Source: Streptomyces vietnamensis
Lineage (GTDB): Bacteria; Actinomycetota; Actinomycetes; Streptomycetales; Streptomycetaceae
DNA length: 64,000 nt
Assembly: GCF_000830005.1 (NCBI RefSeq)
Contig: NZ_CP010407.1
Span: 1,889,001 to 1,953,000, forward strand
Reading direction: 5' to 3'
This document shows, piece after piece, positions 33,581-41,778 of the stretch (its first letter is position 1; each line of letters starts with the position of its first letter). The notes beneath the pieces are model-generated. The model was not told where the DNA came from, made no database searches, and worked only from the letters and a program-made list of their open reading frames with translations. Position numbers and translations under genes: made by a program.

Positions 33581-34314
33581 GCGGGGCGTCCTTCCGGTCG
33601 CAGGAGGGGCGGGTGGAGGGTGGTGGCCCCGCCCGCCCGGTAGAGAGCGGCCGGTTTCCCCCGTCCGCCGGTGAGGCGCGGCGGTCCTTCCACGGCCTGG
33701 ACGAAGCCGGGCGTGGTGAGGACCTTGCGCCGGAAGTTGGGGCGGTCGAGTTCGACGCCCCAGACCGTCTCGTAGACCTGCCGCAGCTCGCCGAGGGTGA
33801 ACTCGGGCGGGCAGAAGGCGGTCGCGAGGCAGGTGTACTCCAGCTTGGCGCCGACCCGTTCGTGGGCGTCGGCGAGGATCCGGTCGTGGTCGAAGGCGAG
33901 GGCGCCGTGCGTCCCGTACGGGATCCACCGGGCCTGGGCCGCGTCGCCGCCGCCGCGCGGCTCGGGCGGGTCGGGTACGAGCGCGGTGAAGGCGACGGAG
34001 ACGACCCGCATCCTCGGGTCGCGGTCCGGTTCGGTGTAGGTGCGGAGCTGTTCGAGGTGGAGTCCGGCGACGGTGGCCTCGGAGAGGCCGGTCTCCTCGG
34101 CGAGTTCGCGCCGGGCGGCCCGTTCGGCGGACTCGCGGGGCAGGACGAATCCGCCGGGCAGGGCCCAGGATCCGGCGTACGGCTCCTGGCCGCGCTCGAC
34201 GAGCAGGACGTGCAGGCGCTCCTCGCGGATCGTGAGGACGGCGAGGTCGACGGTGACGGCGAACGGCTCGAAGGCGTACGGGTCGTAGCCCTCGGGGGCC
34301 TGGTGGGCGGTCAT
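33577..34314 (-). CDS. Nudix protein with winged-helix domain (NrtR-like)
   Basis: 245 residues. An N-terminal Nudix fold (GGFVLPRESAERAARRELAEETGL, the G-x5-E-x7-REUxEE box, intact) and a C-terminal winged-helix-like region (FTLGELRQVYETVWGVELDRPNFRRKVL) match NrtR, the ADP-ribose-sensing repressor of NAD genes. The intact Nudix box means it could also hydrolyse a nucleotide. ATGA overlaps on both sides. A palindrome upstream of the operon (35405-35430) is a candidate operator. Confidence 0.92.
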   Translation of the reverse strand: MTAHQAPEGYDPYAFEPFAVTVDLAVLTIREERLHVLLVERGQEPYAGSWALPGGFVLPRESAERAARRELAEETGLSEATVAGLHLEQLRTYTEPDRDPRMRVVSVAFTALVPDPPEPRGGGDAAQARWIPYGTHGALAFDHDRILADAHERVGAKLEYTCLATAFCPPEFTLGELRQVYETVWGVELDRPNFRRKVLTTPGFVQAVEGPPRLTGGRGKPAALYRAGGATTLHPPLLRPEGRPA

Positions 34315-35270
34315 CGGCGCTCCGGCAGGGGGTGGGCGAGGTACGGGCCCTCGGCGAGCAGGTGGTCGACGGCGGCGACGGCGGCCGCGAGCCGCTCCTC
34401 GTGGGGGCCGGTGAGGACGGCCGTGCGGCGGCCGGTGTGCGCGAGCTGGGTGAGGAAGCGGGCGGTCATCCAGGGCCGCAGCTGCTCCTCGTCGCCCTCG
34501 CAGGGGACGCCCCGGTGGTCGGTGAGCAGCCAGAGGTGCTGCCGGCCGTGGGCGGCGATCTCGCCGGCGGCGGGGCTGGTGGTGCCGAAGTGGCGCTCGT
34601 GCCAGATGGTGGCGGCGAAGGCGTCGGTGTCGCAGAAGAGGACGGGCGAGCCGTCCCTGGCGGCCTCCTCCTCCCGTTCGGCCCGGCGCTGGGCGATGAC
34701 GGGGAAGTCGGAGGAGCGGAGGGTGGGCTCGAACGCGCCGGGCTCGCTCCCGTACTCCGGTACGCAGCGGGTACGGGCCCAGACGCCACCGCGCCGCCGG
34801 TAGTGGTCGGCGAGGGCGCGGGCCATGGTGGTGGTGCCGGTGGACCCGGCGCCGAGGACGACGACGCGCCGGGTGAGCGCGGCCCGTACCGGCGGCTCCA
34901 GGAAGTCCCAGAAGGCGGCGGGGTCCTCGCGTACGGCGGTGTCGGAGAGGGGCGGCTCGCAGTCGACGAGGACGGTCTCGGCGCCGAGGCGGCGGCCGAG
35001 TTCGTCCCCGTACGGCTCCGAGGCGAAGACGGCGTCGACGCGCTCGGGGCCGGCGTACTCGTCGTCGACGGCGCCGGACACGAGGACGTCCGGGTGGATC
35101 TCCCGCAGCCAGGCGACCCGGTCCTCCACGGACAGGGCGTCCAGGGAGGAGCCCCGGACGAGCACCGTGACGCGCTCGCAGCGGTCGCGCGCGGTGCGGA
35201 CGAGGTGGTGGTGGCCGGCGTGCGGCGGATGGAACCCGCCGGGGACGAGGCCGTGGCCGTAACGCGTCAT
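34311..35270 (-). CDS. NadR-like bifunctional protein: adenylyltransferase plus P-loop kinase
   Basis: 319 residues. The N-terminal nucleotidyltransferase motif GGFHPPHAGHHHLVRTA (HxGH) and later ISS-like EDRVAWLREIH mark an NMN-type adenylyltransferase. The C-terminal P-loop domain (VVVLGAGSTGTTTMARALA) and FCDTDAFAATIWHE resemble the NadR ribosylnicotinamide kinase domain. The P-loop is GAGSTGTTT, with Thr replacing the usual Lys, so kinase activity is uncertain. ATG at 35268-35270. Operon head together with a possible 42-residue upstream ORF. Confidence 0.87.
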   Translation of the reverse strand: MTRYGHGLVPGGFHPPHAGHHHLVRTARDRCERVTVLVRGSSLDALSVEDRVAWLREIHPDVLVSGAVDDEYAGPERVDAVFASEPYGDELGRRLGAETVLVDCEPPLSDTAVREDPAAFWDFLEPPVRAALTRRVVVLGAGSTGTTTMARALADHYRRRGGVWARTRCVPEYGSEPGAFEPTLRSSDFPVIAQRRAEREEEAARDGSPVLFCDTDAFAATIWHERHFGTTSPAAGEIAAHGRQHLWLLTDHRGVPCEGDEEQLRPWMTARFLTQLAHTGRRTAVLTGPHEERLAAAVAAVDHLLAEGPYLAHPLPERR

Positions 35271-35395
35271 GGCGTGATCCCCGCCGCGAGCAGCCTCGTC
35301 CCCTCGGTGCGCTTCGTGCGGCGCACCGGCGGGACGTCGAGACCTGGTCCACCCCCGTGGGCCCAGGTCCACCGGCTGTACACGGCGGGGCTCAC
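35267..35395 (-). CDS. Possible 42-residue upstream ORF coupled to the NadR-like gene
   Basis: From GTG at 35393-35395 a short frame (begins MSPAVYSRWTWAHGGGPG) runs to a TGA that overlaps the NadR-like ATG as ATGA. Ribosome spacing is poor. It begins about 20 nt downstream of the predicted transcript start and overlaps nothing else. It may be a coupling leader or a small protein. No homology can be judged here. Confidence 0.35.
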   Translation of the reverse strand: MSPAVYSRWTWAHGGGPGLDVPPVRRTKRTEGTRLLAAGITP

Positions 35396-35404
35396 CTCCG
35401 ATCT

Positions 35405-35430
35405 CTTTAAGAGTCATCCTGACTATAAAG
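35405..35430. promoter_or_regulatory. Palindromic operator overlapping the predicted NAD-cluster promoter
   Basis: CTTTAAGAGTCA (35405-35416), TCC, TGACTATAAAG (35420-35430) is nearly perfectly self-complementary, with inner half-sites AGTCA/TGACT. On the minus strand TATAGT (35422-35427) would be a -10 box and TTGTGG, 18 nt further upstream, a -35. A repressor binding here would block transcription of the NadR-Nudix-ADP-ribosylglycohydrolase operon. Confidence 0.6.
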
Positions 35431-35492
35431 CGTCACGGTCGTCCCCCACAAGGCCCACCGGCCCTCGCCCCCCGGCCCCGGGCCCCGGACGC

Positions 35493-35531
35493 GGAGAAGC
35501 CCGTGACCGCCGGGCGGTCACGGGCTTCTCC
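35493..35531. terminator. Terminator of the rluB operon
   Basis: Perfect 19-bp inverted repeat (35493-35511 and 35513-35531) around a single central base; a real hairpin would open a few pairs for its loop. It lies 28 bp after the leftward rluB stop. Confidence 0.85.
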
Positions 35532-35558
35532 GGTATGGCACCGGTACGGCAGGGGGCC

Positions 35559-36803
35559 TTACATGCCGACTTCCTTCATCAGCATGCCGACCTCGGTGTT
35601 GGTCAGGCGGCGCAGCCAGCCCGACTTCTGGTCGCCCAGGGCGATCGGGCCGAAGGCGGTGCGGACCAGCTTCTCGACCGGGAAGCCCGCCTCGGCGAGC
35701 ATCCGGCGCACGATGTGCTTGCGGCCCTCGTGGAGGGTGACCTCGACCAGGTAGTTCTTGCCGGTCTGCTCGACGACGCGGAAGTGGTCGGCGCGCGCGT
35801 AGCCGTCCTCCAGCTGGATGCCTTCCTTCAGGCGCCGGCCGACCTCGCGGGGCAGCGGGCCGGTGATGGCGGCCAGGTAGGTCTTCTTCACGCCGTACTT
35901 CGGGTGCGTGAGGCGGTGGGCCAGCTCGCCGTGGTTGGTGAGCAGGATGATGCCCTCGGTCTCCGTGTCGAGCCGGCCGACGTGGAACAGCCGGGTCTCG
36001 CGGTTGGTGACGTAGTCGCCGAGGCACTGGCGGCCGTCCGGGTCCTCCATGGTGGAGACGACACCGGAGGGCTTGTTCAGCGCGAAGAAGAGGTACGACT
36101 GGGTGGCGACGGTCAGGCCGTCCACCTTGATCTCGTCCTTCTCCGGGTCGACGCGCATGCCCTGCTCGAGGACGATCTCGCCGTTGACCTCGACGCGGGC
36201 CTGCTCGATGAGCTCCTCGCAGGCGCGCCGCGAGCCCATGCCGGCGCGGGCGAGGACCTTCTGCAGCCGCTCGCCCTCCTGCTCGGCGCCGGGGAAGGTC
36301 TTCGGGAGCTTGATCTCGGGCTTGCCGGCGTACCGCTCCCGGTTGCGCTCCTCCGCGCGGGCGTCGTACTCGCGCGAGCGGGCGGGCGCCGTACGGCCGC
36401 CGCCGCGCTGCGGGGACTGCCGCGGGCCGCCCTTGGCGCCGCCGCGCGCGGCCGCGCCACGCCCGCGCTTGGGGGCCTCCGAGGAGCCGCCGGGGCTGTA
36501 GCGCTCGTCGTAGGTGCGCTCCTCCGGGCGCGCCTTGCGCGGGCTGGAGCCGGTCGGCCGACCGCCGCCCTGACCCGGACGCCCGCCGGCACCCTGGCCG
36601 GGGCGCCCGCCGCCCTGGCCCGGGCGTCCGCCGCCCTGGCCCTGACGGTCGTCGCGGCCGTTGCCGGCGCCGCGGTAGTTCCCGCGTCCGCCGCCACCGC
36701 CGCTGTTGCCGCGGCCTCCGCCGCTGCCGCCGCGGCCGCCGCTGTTGCCACCACGGCTCCCGCCGTTGTTTCCGCTGCTGTTCCTGCCGCTGCTGCTTCG
36801 CAT
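35559..36803 (-). CDS. rluB: Pseudouridine synthase (RluB/RsuA family) with Gly/Arg-rich N-terminal tail
   Basis: 414 residues. The first ~170 are disordered and Gly/Arg/Asn-rich (repeats of GGGRPGQ, many RGG), which is far longer than in RluB of other phyla. Next come an S4 RNA-binding domain (ERLQKVLARAGMGSRRACEELI) and the pseudouridine synthase core with the catalytic Asp in GRLDTETEGIILLTN (about residue 278). It modifies 23S rRNA. Its ATG overlaps the scpB stop (TGATG). Last gene of the scpA-scpB-rluB operon. Confidence 0.95.
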   Translation of the reverse strand: MRSSSGRNSSGNNGGSRGGNSGGRGGSGGGRGNSGGGGGRGNYRGAGNGRDDRQGQGGGRPGQGGGRPGQGAGGRPGQGGGRPTGSSPRKARPEERTYDERYSPGGSSEAPKRGRGAAARGGAKGGPRQSPQRGGGRTAPARSREYDARAEERNRERYAGKPEIKLPKTFPGAEQEGERLQKVLARAGMGSRRACEELIEQARVEVNGEIVLEQGMRVDPEKDEIKVDGLTVATQSYLFFALNKPSGVVSTMEDPDGRQCLGDYVTNRETRLFHVGRLDTETEGIILLTNHGELAHRLTHPKYGVKKTYLAAITGPLPREVGRRLKEGIQLEDGYARADHFRVVEQTGKNYLVEVTLHEGRKHIVRRMLAEAGFPVEKLVRTAFGPIALGDQKSGWLRRLTNTEVGMLMKEVGM

Positions 36804-37396
36804 CAAAGTTCCGTCTTGTCGTCTACGTCTGCGTCCGGGTCGAACGACGGGACGCCTTCCAGGGAGTCCGGCTCGACCGCCTCGGCCTCGGGGAGGAAGG
36901 GGGCGAGCTCGGGGAGTTCGTCCAGGCCGCGCAGGCCCATCCGCTCCAGGAAGTAGTTCGTCGTCCTGTACAGGATCGCACCTGTTTCGGGTTCCGCGCC
37001 CGCCTCCTCCACGAGACCCCGCTGGAGGAGGGTCCGCATCACGCCGTCGCAGTTGACTCCGCGTACCGCCGAGACGCGGGAACGGCTGACGGGCTGGCGG
37101 TACGCGACCACCGCGAGGGTCTCCAGTGCCGCCTGGGTGAGCCGCGCCTGCTGCCCCTCCAGGACGAAGGCCTCGACGGCGGGGGCGAAGGCGGCGCGGG
37201 TGTAGTAGCGCCAGCCGCCGGCCACCCGCCGCAGCTCGAAGCCGCGGCCCTGGGCGGTGTACTCGTCGGCCAGCTCGTGCAGGGCGTCGGCCACCTCGCG
37301 CGGGGTGCGCTCCAGGACCTTGGCGAGGTGGGCCTCGGTGGCGGGCTCGTCGACGACCATGAGGACGGCTTCAAGGGCGGGCTTGAGGTCGCTCAT
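36803..37396 (-). CDS. scpB: Segregation and condensation protein ScpB
   Basis: 197 residues of two winged-helix domains (LKPALEAVLMVVDEPATEAHLAKVLE; LTQAALETLAVVAYRQPVSRSRVSAVRGVNCDGVMRTLL; ILYRTTNYFLERMGL), the kite subunit binding ScpA in the SMC condensin complex. Acidic C-terminal tail. Starts within the scpA stop (ATGA). Confidence 0.97.
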   Translation of the reverse strand: MSDLKPALEAVLMVVDEPATEAHLAKVLERTPREVADALHELADEYTAQGRGFELRRVAGGWRYYTRAAFAPAVEAFVLEGQQARLTQAALETLAVVAYRQPVSRSRVSAVRGVNCDGVMRTLLQRGLVEEAGAEPETGAILYRTTNYFLERMGLRGLDELPELAPFLPEAEAVEPDSLEGVPSFDPDADVDDKTEL

Positions 37397-38496
37397 GCGG
37401 TGGCCTCCTGGTCGAATTCGTCGGTCACGGCCGCGGACGGGTCGGTCTCCCCGCCGGTCCAGGAGACCACGAGGTCCCCGAGGGCGGTCTCCTGGTCGAG
37501 GGCGACGGCCTTCTCCCGGTAGAGCTCCAGGAGGGCGAGGAAGCGGGCGACGACGGTGAGGGTGTCGTCGGCGTCCTCGATCAGCTCCCGGAAGACGGCC
37601 GTCCCGCGCTCGCGGAGCAGCGCGACGACCACGGCGGCCTGGTCGCGGACGCTGACGAGCGGGGCGTGGATGTGGTCGACGTACACCTGGGGCTCGGCCT
37701 TGGGCTGCATGGCCTTGACGGCCAGCTTGGCGAAGCCCTCGGCGCCGATGGAGATGACGACCTCGGGGAGCAGCTCGGCGTGGTGCGGTTCGAGTCCGAC
37801 GGTACGGGGGTGGCGGCGGCCCTCGGTCTCCCAGCGCTCCTCGAAGATCGCGGCGATCTGCTTGTACGCGCGGTACTGGAGGAGCCGGGCGAAGAGCAGG
37901 TCGCGGGCCTCCAGGAGGGCGAGGTCGGCCTCGTCCTCCACCTCGGCGGCGGGGAGCAGCCGGGCGGCCTTGAGGTCGAGCAGGGTGGCGGCGACGACGA
38001 GGAACTCGGTGGTCTGGTCGAGGTCCCCGTCGGGCCCGAGGGCCCGCAGGTGCGCCATGAACTCGTCGGTGACCTGGGAGAGGGCGACCTCGGTGACGTC
38101 GAGCTTGTGCTTGGTGATCAGCTGGAGGAGCAGGTCGAAGGGCCCCTCGAAGTTGGAGAGCCGCACGGTGAACCGCCCGTCACGGCCCTCGGGCCCGTCA
38201 CCGCCGGGGACGGTGTCCTCACGGGGCCGGGCAGACTCCCCCGACACCCCTCCGAGGGCCTCGGAGGCCCCGGAACCGGGCTCGGCCGGCCGCGGGGGCG
38301 TGCCGTCCTCCGGGCCGGACGTCCCGGCCGGCGCCGGGTGCTCCGTCTCGGACGGGTGATCCGCCCCGGACAGGGGATCCGGCCCCGACTGGGGCCGCGG
38401 GGCCTCTGGAGGCGCCGTCCCCGTCGGCTCGCCCGGGCCGCGGCCCAGGAGGCGGCGGCGCGGTGGGCGGGACGTTTCGTCGGGGGTGTGGTGCAT
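37393..38496 (-). CDS. scpA: Segregation and condensation protein ScpA
   Basis: 367 residues. About 105 N-terminal residues are a Pro/Gly/Glu-rich tail absent from most ScpA proteins. The kleisin follows (FTVRLSNFEGPFDLLLQLITKHKLDVTEVALSQVTDEF), with LVVAATLLDLKAARLLP and a C-terminal winged-helix (TAVFRELIEDADDTLTVVARFLALLELYREKAVALDQE). Bridges SMC heads with ScpB for chromosome compaction. A shorter start near the kleisin is possible. Confidence 0.96.
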   Translation of the reverse strand: MHHTPDETSRPPRRRLLGRGPGEPTGTAPPEAPRPQSGPDPLSGADHPSETEHPAPAGTSGPEDGTPPRPAEPGSGASEALGGVSGESARPREDTVPGGDGPEGRDGRFTVRLSNFEGPFDLLLQLITKHKLDVTEVALSQVTDEFMAHLRALGPDGDLDQTTEFLVVAATLLDLKAARLLPAAEVEDEADLALLEARDLLFARLLQYRAYKQIAAIFEERWETEGRRHPRTVGLEPHHAELLPEVVISIGAEGFAKLAVKAMQPKAEPQVYVDHIHAPLVSVRDQAAVVVALLRERGTAVFRELIEDADDTLTVVARFLALLELYREKAVALDQETALGDLVVSWTGGETDPSAAVTDEFDQEATA

Positions 38497-38541
38497 GGGG
38501 GTCCAGGGGGAACGAGGAGGACGGCAGCCCGCAGGCTACCG

Positions 38542-39045
38542 TCAGCGGCCGCGCAGACGGCGGACGAGGATGCTCGCGTCGCCGCGGGACTCCAGGTCCG
38601 CCAGGACGACCGCGACGGCCTCCCGGACGATCCGGCCCCGGTCGACGGCGAGACCGTGCTCACCGCGCAGGACGAGCCGGGCGTGCTCCAGGTCCATCAG
38701 CTCCTCGGCGGAGACGTAGACCGTGATCTTCTCGTCGTGGCGCTCGCGGCCGCTGGGCCGCCGGTTCGCGGTGCGGCCGCCGCGCCGCCGGGCCGCCGCG
38801 GGGGCGGGCACCGAGGCGCCGGGCGCGGCCTTGGCGGCCGGTCCCTCGGGCTCGGCCGTGCGGGCGCGCGGCTCCGCGGCCTCGGAGTCCGCCGGAGCGT
38901 GCTCCGCGGAGCCCTCGGCCGCCGCCGTGTCGCTCTCGGCCGCCGGTGCGGGGACCGCGCGGCGGGGTGCGGACGCCTGGAGCGCCGTCCCCCCGGTCGT
39001 ACGGAAGAGTTCGTCGGCTCCGGGCAGACTCACTCGGCGTGACAC
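38542..39045 (-). CDS. Ribbon-helix-helix-like partner of the ParA-like ATPase
   Basis: 167 residues from GTG 39045. A low-complexity Ala/Pro/Glu half is followed by KITVYVSAEELMDLEHARLVLRGEHG...RGRIVREAVAVVLADLES. The ITVYVSAEEL beta strand followed by two helices is typical of ribbon-helix-helix DNA-binding proteins. Overlaps the ParA-like gene by 16 bp, so it is likely the DNA-binding partner. Situated between parA-like and scpA genes. Confidence 0.78.
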   Translation of the reverse strand: MSRRVSLPGADELFRTTGGTALQASAPRRAVPAPAAESDTAAAEGSAEHAPADSEAAEPRARTAEPEGPAAKAAPGASVPAPAAARRRGGRTANRRPSGRERHDEKITVYVSAEELMDLEHARLVLRGEHGLAVDRGRIVREAVAVVLADLESRGDASILVRRLRGR

Positions 39046-40163
39046 CGGGCGAGCACCTCCCTGGCGAGCTGACGGTAGGCGGCGGCGCCCACGGAGTTGG
39101 AGGCGTACGTGGTGATGGGCTCGCCGGCGACCGTGGTCTCCGGGAAGCGCACGGTCCGCCCGATGACCGTGTGGTACACGTGGTCGTCGAAGGCCTCGAC
39201 GACGCGCGCGAGGACCTCACGGCTGTGCACGGTCCGGGAGTCGTACATCGTGGCGAGGATGCCGTCGAGCTCCAGCTCGGGGTTGAGCCGCTCCTGGACC
39301 TTCTCGATGGTCTCGGTGAGCAGCGCGACACCGCGCAGCGCGAAGAACTCGCATTCCAGCGGCACGATGACCTTGTGAGCGGCCGTCAGGGCGTTCACGG
39401 TCAGCAGGCCGAGCGAGGGCTGACAGTCGATCACGATGTAGTCGTAGTCGTTCATCAGCGGCTTCAGGGCGCGCTGGAGCGTCGACTCGCGCGCGACCTC
39501 GCTGACCAACTGGACTTCGGCGGCCGAGAGGTCGATGTTGCTCGGCAGCAGGTCCATGTTGGGCACGGCGGTCTTGAGGAGCACCTCGTCCGCCGACATG
39601 CCCCGCTCCATGAGCAGGTTGTAGACGGTGAGGTCGAGCTCCATCGGGTTCACGCCGAGGCCGACCGACAGGGCTCCCTGCGGGTCGAAGTCGACGAGCA
39701 GCACCCGTCGTCCGTACTCGGCGAGTGCGGCGCCCAGGTTGATGGTCGACGTGGTCTTGCCGACGCCGCCCTTCTGGTTGCACATCGCGATGATCTTCGC
39801 GGGTCCGTGGTCGGTCAGGGGACCCGGGATCGGGAAGTACGGCAGGGGCCGTCCGGTGGGGCCGATCCGCTCGCGGCGCTGGCGGGCAGCGTCGGGTGCG
39901 AGGGTGGCCGCGTACTCCGGGTCGGGCTCGTACTCGGCGTCGGGGTCGTAGAAGTGCCCCTCGGGCACCTCGTCGTAGGCGGCGAAGTGGGTGGACTCTC
40001 GGCCCATCTCGTTGCCGGCCGTGGCGTTCACGTGTAGGCCGTCCATCGTCTTCATCGTGTGGGCACTCGTCATGGGCTGGTGCGTCGCGAAGGTCCGCAC
40101 CGCGACGGAGCCGATCGGGGCACCTGGCGCACCGCTCCCGGGAGTAAATGTCGACTCATTCAC
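39030..40163 (-). CDS. ParA-family ATPase
   Basis: 377 residues from GTG 40163, with AAGGAGG 11 nt upstream. About 105 N-terminal residues are variable. The deviant Walker A is CNQKGGVGKTTSTINLGAALAEYG with the signature Lys of ParA/MinD, followed by LLVDFDPQGALSVGLGV and IVIDCQPSLGLLTVNAL. It is not the oriC-linked parA of the chromosome partition pair, but the paralogue found next to scpAB. Probably acts in chromosome organisation or positioning of another complex. Confidence 0.93.
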   Translation of the reverse strand: MNESTFTPGSGAPGAPIGSVAVRTFATHQPMTSAHTMKTMDGLHVNATAGNEMGRESTHFAAYDEVPEGHFYDPDAEYEPDPEYAATLAPDAARQRRERIGPTGRPLPYFPIPGPLTDHGPAKIIAMCNQKGGVGKTTSTINLGAALAEYGRRVLLVDFDPQGALSVGLGVNPMELDLTVYNLLMERGMSADEVLLKTAVPNMDLLPSNIDLSAAEVQLVSEVARESTLQRALKPLMNDYDYIVIDCQPSLGLLTVNALTAAHKVIVPLECEFFALRGVALLTETIEKVQERLNPELELDGILATMYDSRTVHSREVLARVVEAFDDHVYHTVIGRTVRFPETTVAGEPITTYASNSVGAAAYRQLAREVLARCHAE

Positions 40164-40239
40164 AAGTCGTCTTACCTCCTTGGATGTGACCAGGAACATT
40201 TATCGATAGGTCAGCGTGGCACCATGCCGACGGTTGGCG

Positions 40240-40269
40240 ACTCTATGGCGTGTCACCGCTCCGCAGCAA
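40240..40269 (-). promoter_or_regulatory. Predicted promoter of the parA-scpAB-rluB operon
   Basis: On the minus strand TTGCTG (40264-40269), 18 nt, TAGAGT (40240-40245; a full match to TAGRRT). This would leave a 5' leader of about 70 nt. The rest of the interval 40164-40516 contains a terminator (40428-40460) and no gene; an isolated TTGACA (40318-40323) lacks a partner -10. Confidence 0.5.
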
Positions 40270-40427
40270 CACAATCCGCCGGACCCGGCCCGATGTGTCG
40301 GCAACCGAACACGTCTCTGTCAAGGGTGCGCAGGCATGCATCCACACGTTTCAGGGGTGTGCGAAACGGTTAAAGGGTTACGTTCGAGGCGAGTTGCCCG
40401 AACGTTTCGGCGGGCGCCGAGACACGG

Positions 40428-40460
40428 CCGGCCGGACCTTGTCGAACAAGGTCCGGCCGG
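40428..40460. terminator. Terminator of ald
   Basis: Perfect 15-bp stem (40428-40442/40446-40460) with a CGA loop, 56 bp beyond the leftward ald stop. Confidence 0.88.
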
Positions 40461-40516
40461 GTGCGTGATATTGACGGCACGCGTTGACGGGGACGGCGTC
40501 AACGGGCCTTCGGGGG

Positions 40517-41632
40517 TCAGGCCAGGAGGCTGGCGAGCTCGACGTGCTCGAGGCCGTGCGCCTCGGCGACCTCCTTGTAAACCACCTTGCCGTCATGGGT
40601 GTTGAGGCCCAGGGCGAGGGCGGAGTCGCGGCGCAGCGCCTCGACCCAGCCGTTGTTCGCCAGCGACACGATGTAGGGCAGCGTGGCGTTGGTGAGGGCG
40701 TAGGTGGAGGTGTTCGGGACGGCGCCCGGCATGTTCGCCACGCAGTAGAAGATCGAGTTGTGGACCTGGAAGGTCGGCTCGGCGTGGGTGGTCGGGTGCG
40801 AGTCCTCGAAGCAGCCGCCCTGGTCGATCGCAATGTCGACAAGGACACTTCCGGGCTTCATCTTGGCGACGAGCTCGTTGGTGACCAGCTTCGGGGCCTT
40901 GGCGCCCGGGATGAGGACGGCGCCGATGACGAGGTCGGCCTCGACGACGGCCTTCTCCAGCTCGAAGGCGTTGGAGACGATCGTCTTGACCTTCGTGCCG
41001 AAGATCTTGTCGGCCTCGCGGAGCTTGTTGATGTCGCGGTCGAGCAGGGTCACGTGGAAGCCCAGGCCGATGGCGATCTGCACGGCGTTCCAGCCGGAGA
41101 CGCCGCCGCCGATGACGACGCACTCGCCGGCGTGGGTGCCGGGGACGCCGCCGGGGAGGACGCCGCGGCCGCCGACCGAGCGCATCAGGTGGTAGGCGCC
41201 GACCTGCGGGGCCAGGCGGCCCGCGACCTCGGACATCGGGGCGAGCAGCGGGAGCGCGCGGTTCGCGGTCTCGACCGTCTCGTACGCGATGGCGGTGGTG
41301 CCGGACGCCAGGAGCGCGTCCGTGCACTCCTTGGAGGCGGCGAGGTGCAGGTAGGTGAAGAGGGTCTGGTCCTTGCGGAGGCGGTGGTACTCCTCCGCGA
41401 TGGGCTCCTTGACCTTGAGCAGCAGGTCGGCGGTGGCCCAGACCTCGTCGGCGGTGGCGAGGATCTCGGCGCCGGCGGCGACGTACTCCTCGTCCGTGAT
41501 CGAGGAGCCGACACCGGCGTTCTGCTCGATGAAGACCTGGTGGCCGTTGCGGACGAGCTCGTGGACACCGGCAGGGGTGATGGCCACACGGAACTCGTTG
41601 TTCTTGACCTCGCGGGGGATGCCGACCTTCAT
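40517..41632 (-). CDS. ald: Alanine dehydrogenase
   Basis: 371 residues with the family pattern throughout: [54 protein letters not shown], the Rossmann motif [19 protein letters not shown], and [18 protein letters not shown]. Catalyses reversible NAD-dependent conversion of alanine to pyruvate and ammonia. Transcribed alone; upstream 41633-41778 shows no clear sigma motif. Confidence 0.98.
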   Translation of the reverse strand: MKVGIPREVKNNEFRVAITPAGVHELVRNGHQVFIEQNAGVGSSITDEEYVAAGAEILATADEVWATADLLLKVKEPIAEEYHRLRKDQTLFTYLHLAASKECTDALLASGTTAIAYETVETANRALPLLAPMSEVAGRLAPQVGAYHLMRSVGGRGVLPGGVPGTHAGECVVIGGGVSGWNAVQIAIGLGFHVTLLDRDINKLREADKIFGTKVKTIVSNAFELEKAVVEADLVIGAVLIPGAKAPKLVTNELVAKMKPGSVLVDIAIDQGGCFEDSHPTTHAEPTFQVHNSIFYCVANMPGAVPNTSTYALTNATLPYIVSLANNGWVEALRRDSALALGLNTHDGKVVYKEVAEAHGLEHVELASLLA

Positions 41633-41778
41633 CGTCGATCACGGTCCTTGAATCAGGGGGATAACTGGGGCACTGCGATACATACCCGGATGCACTGCAG
41701 CGCACCGGGGCAGACCACGTTCGAACGCGGCGCACCCAGTCTAATGAAGGAGTTCCCGCTGTCTAGCCTTTCAAAGTA

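Noticed and set aside
40164..40516. parS site near the ParA-like gene
   Set aside because: No match to the GTTTCACGTGAAAC-type palindrome was seen; this ParA paralogue probably does not use a local parS.
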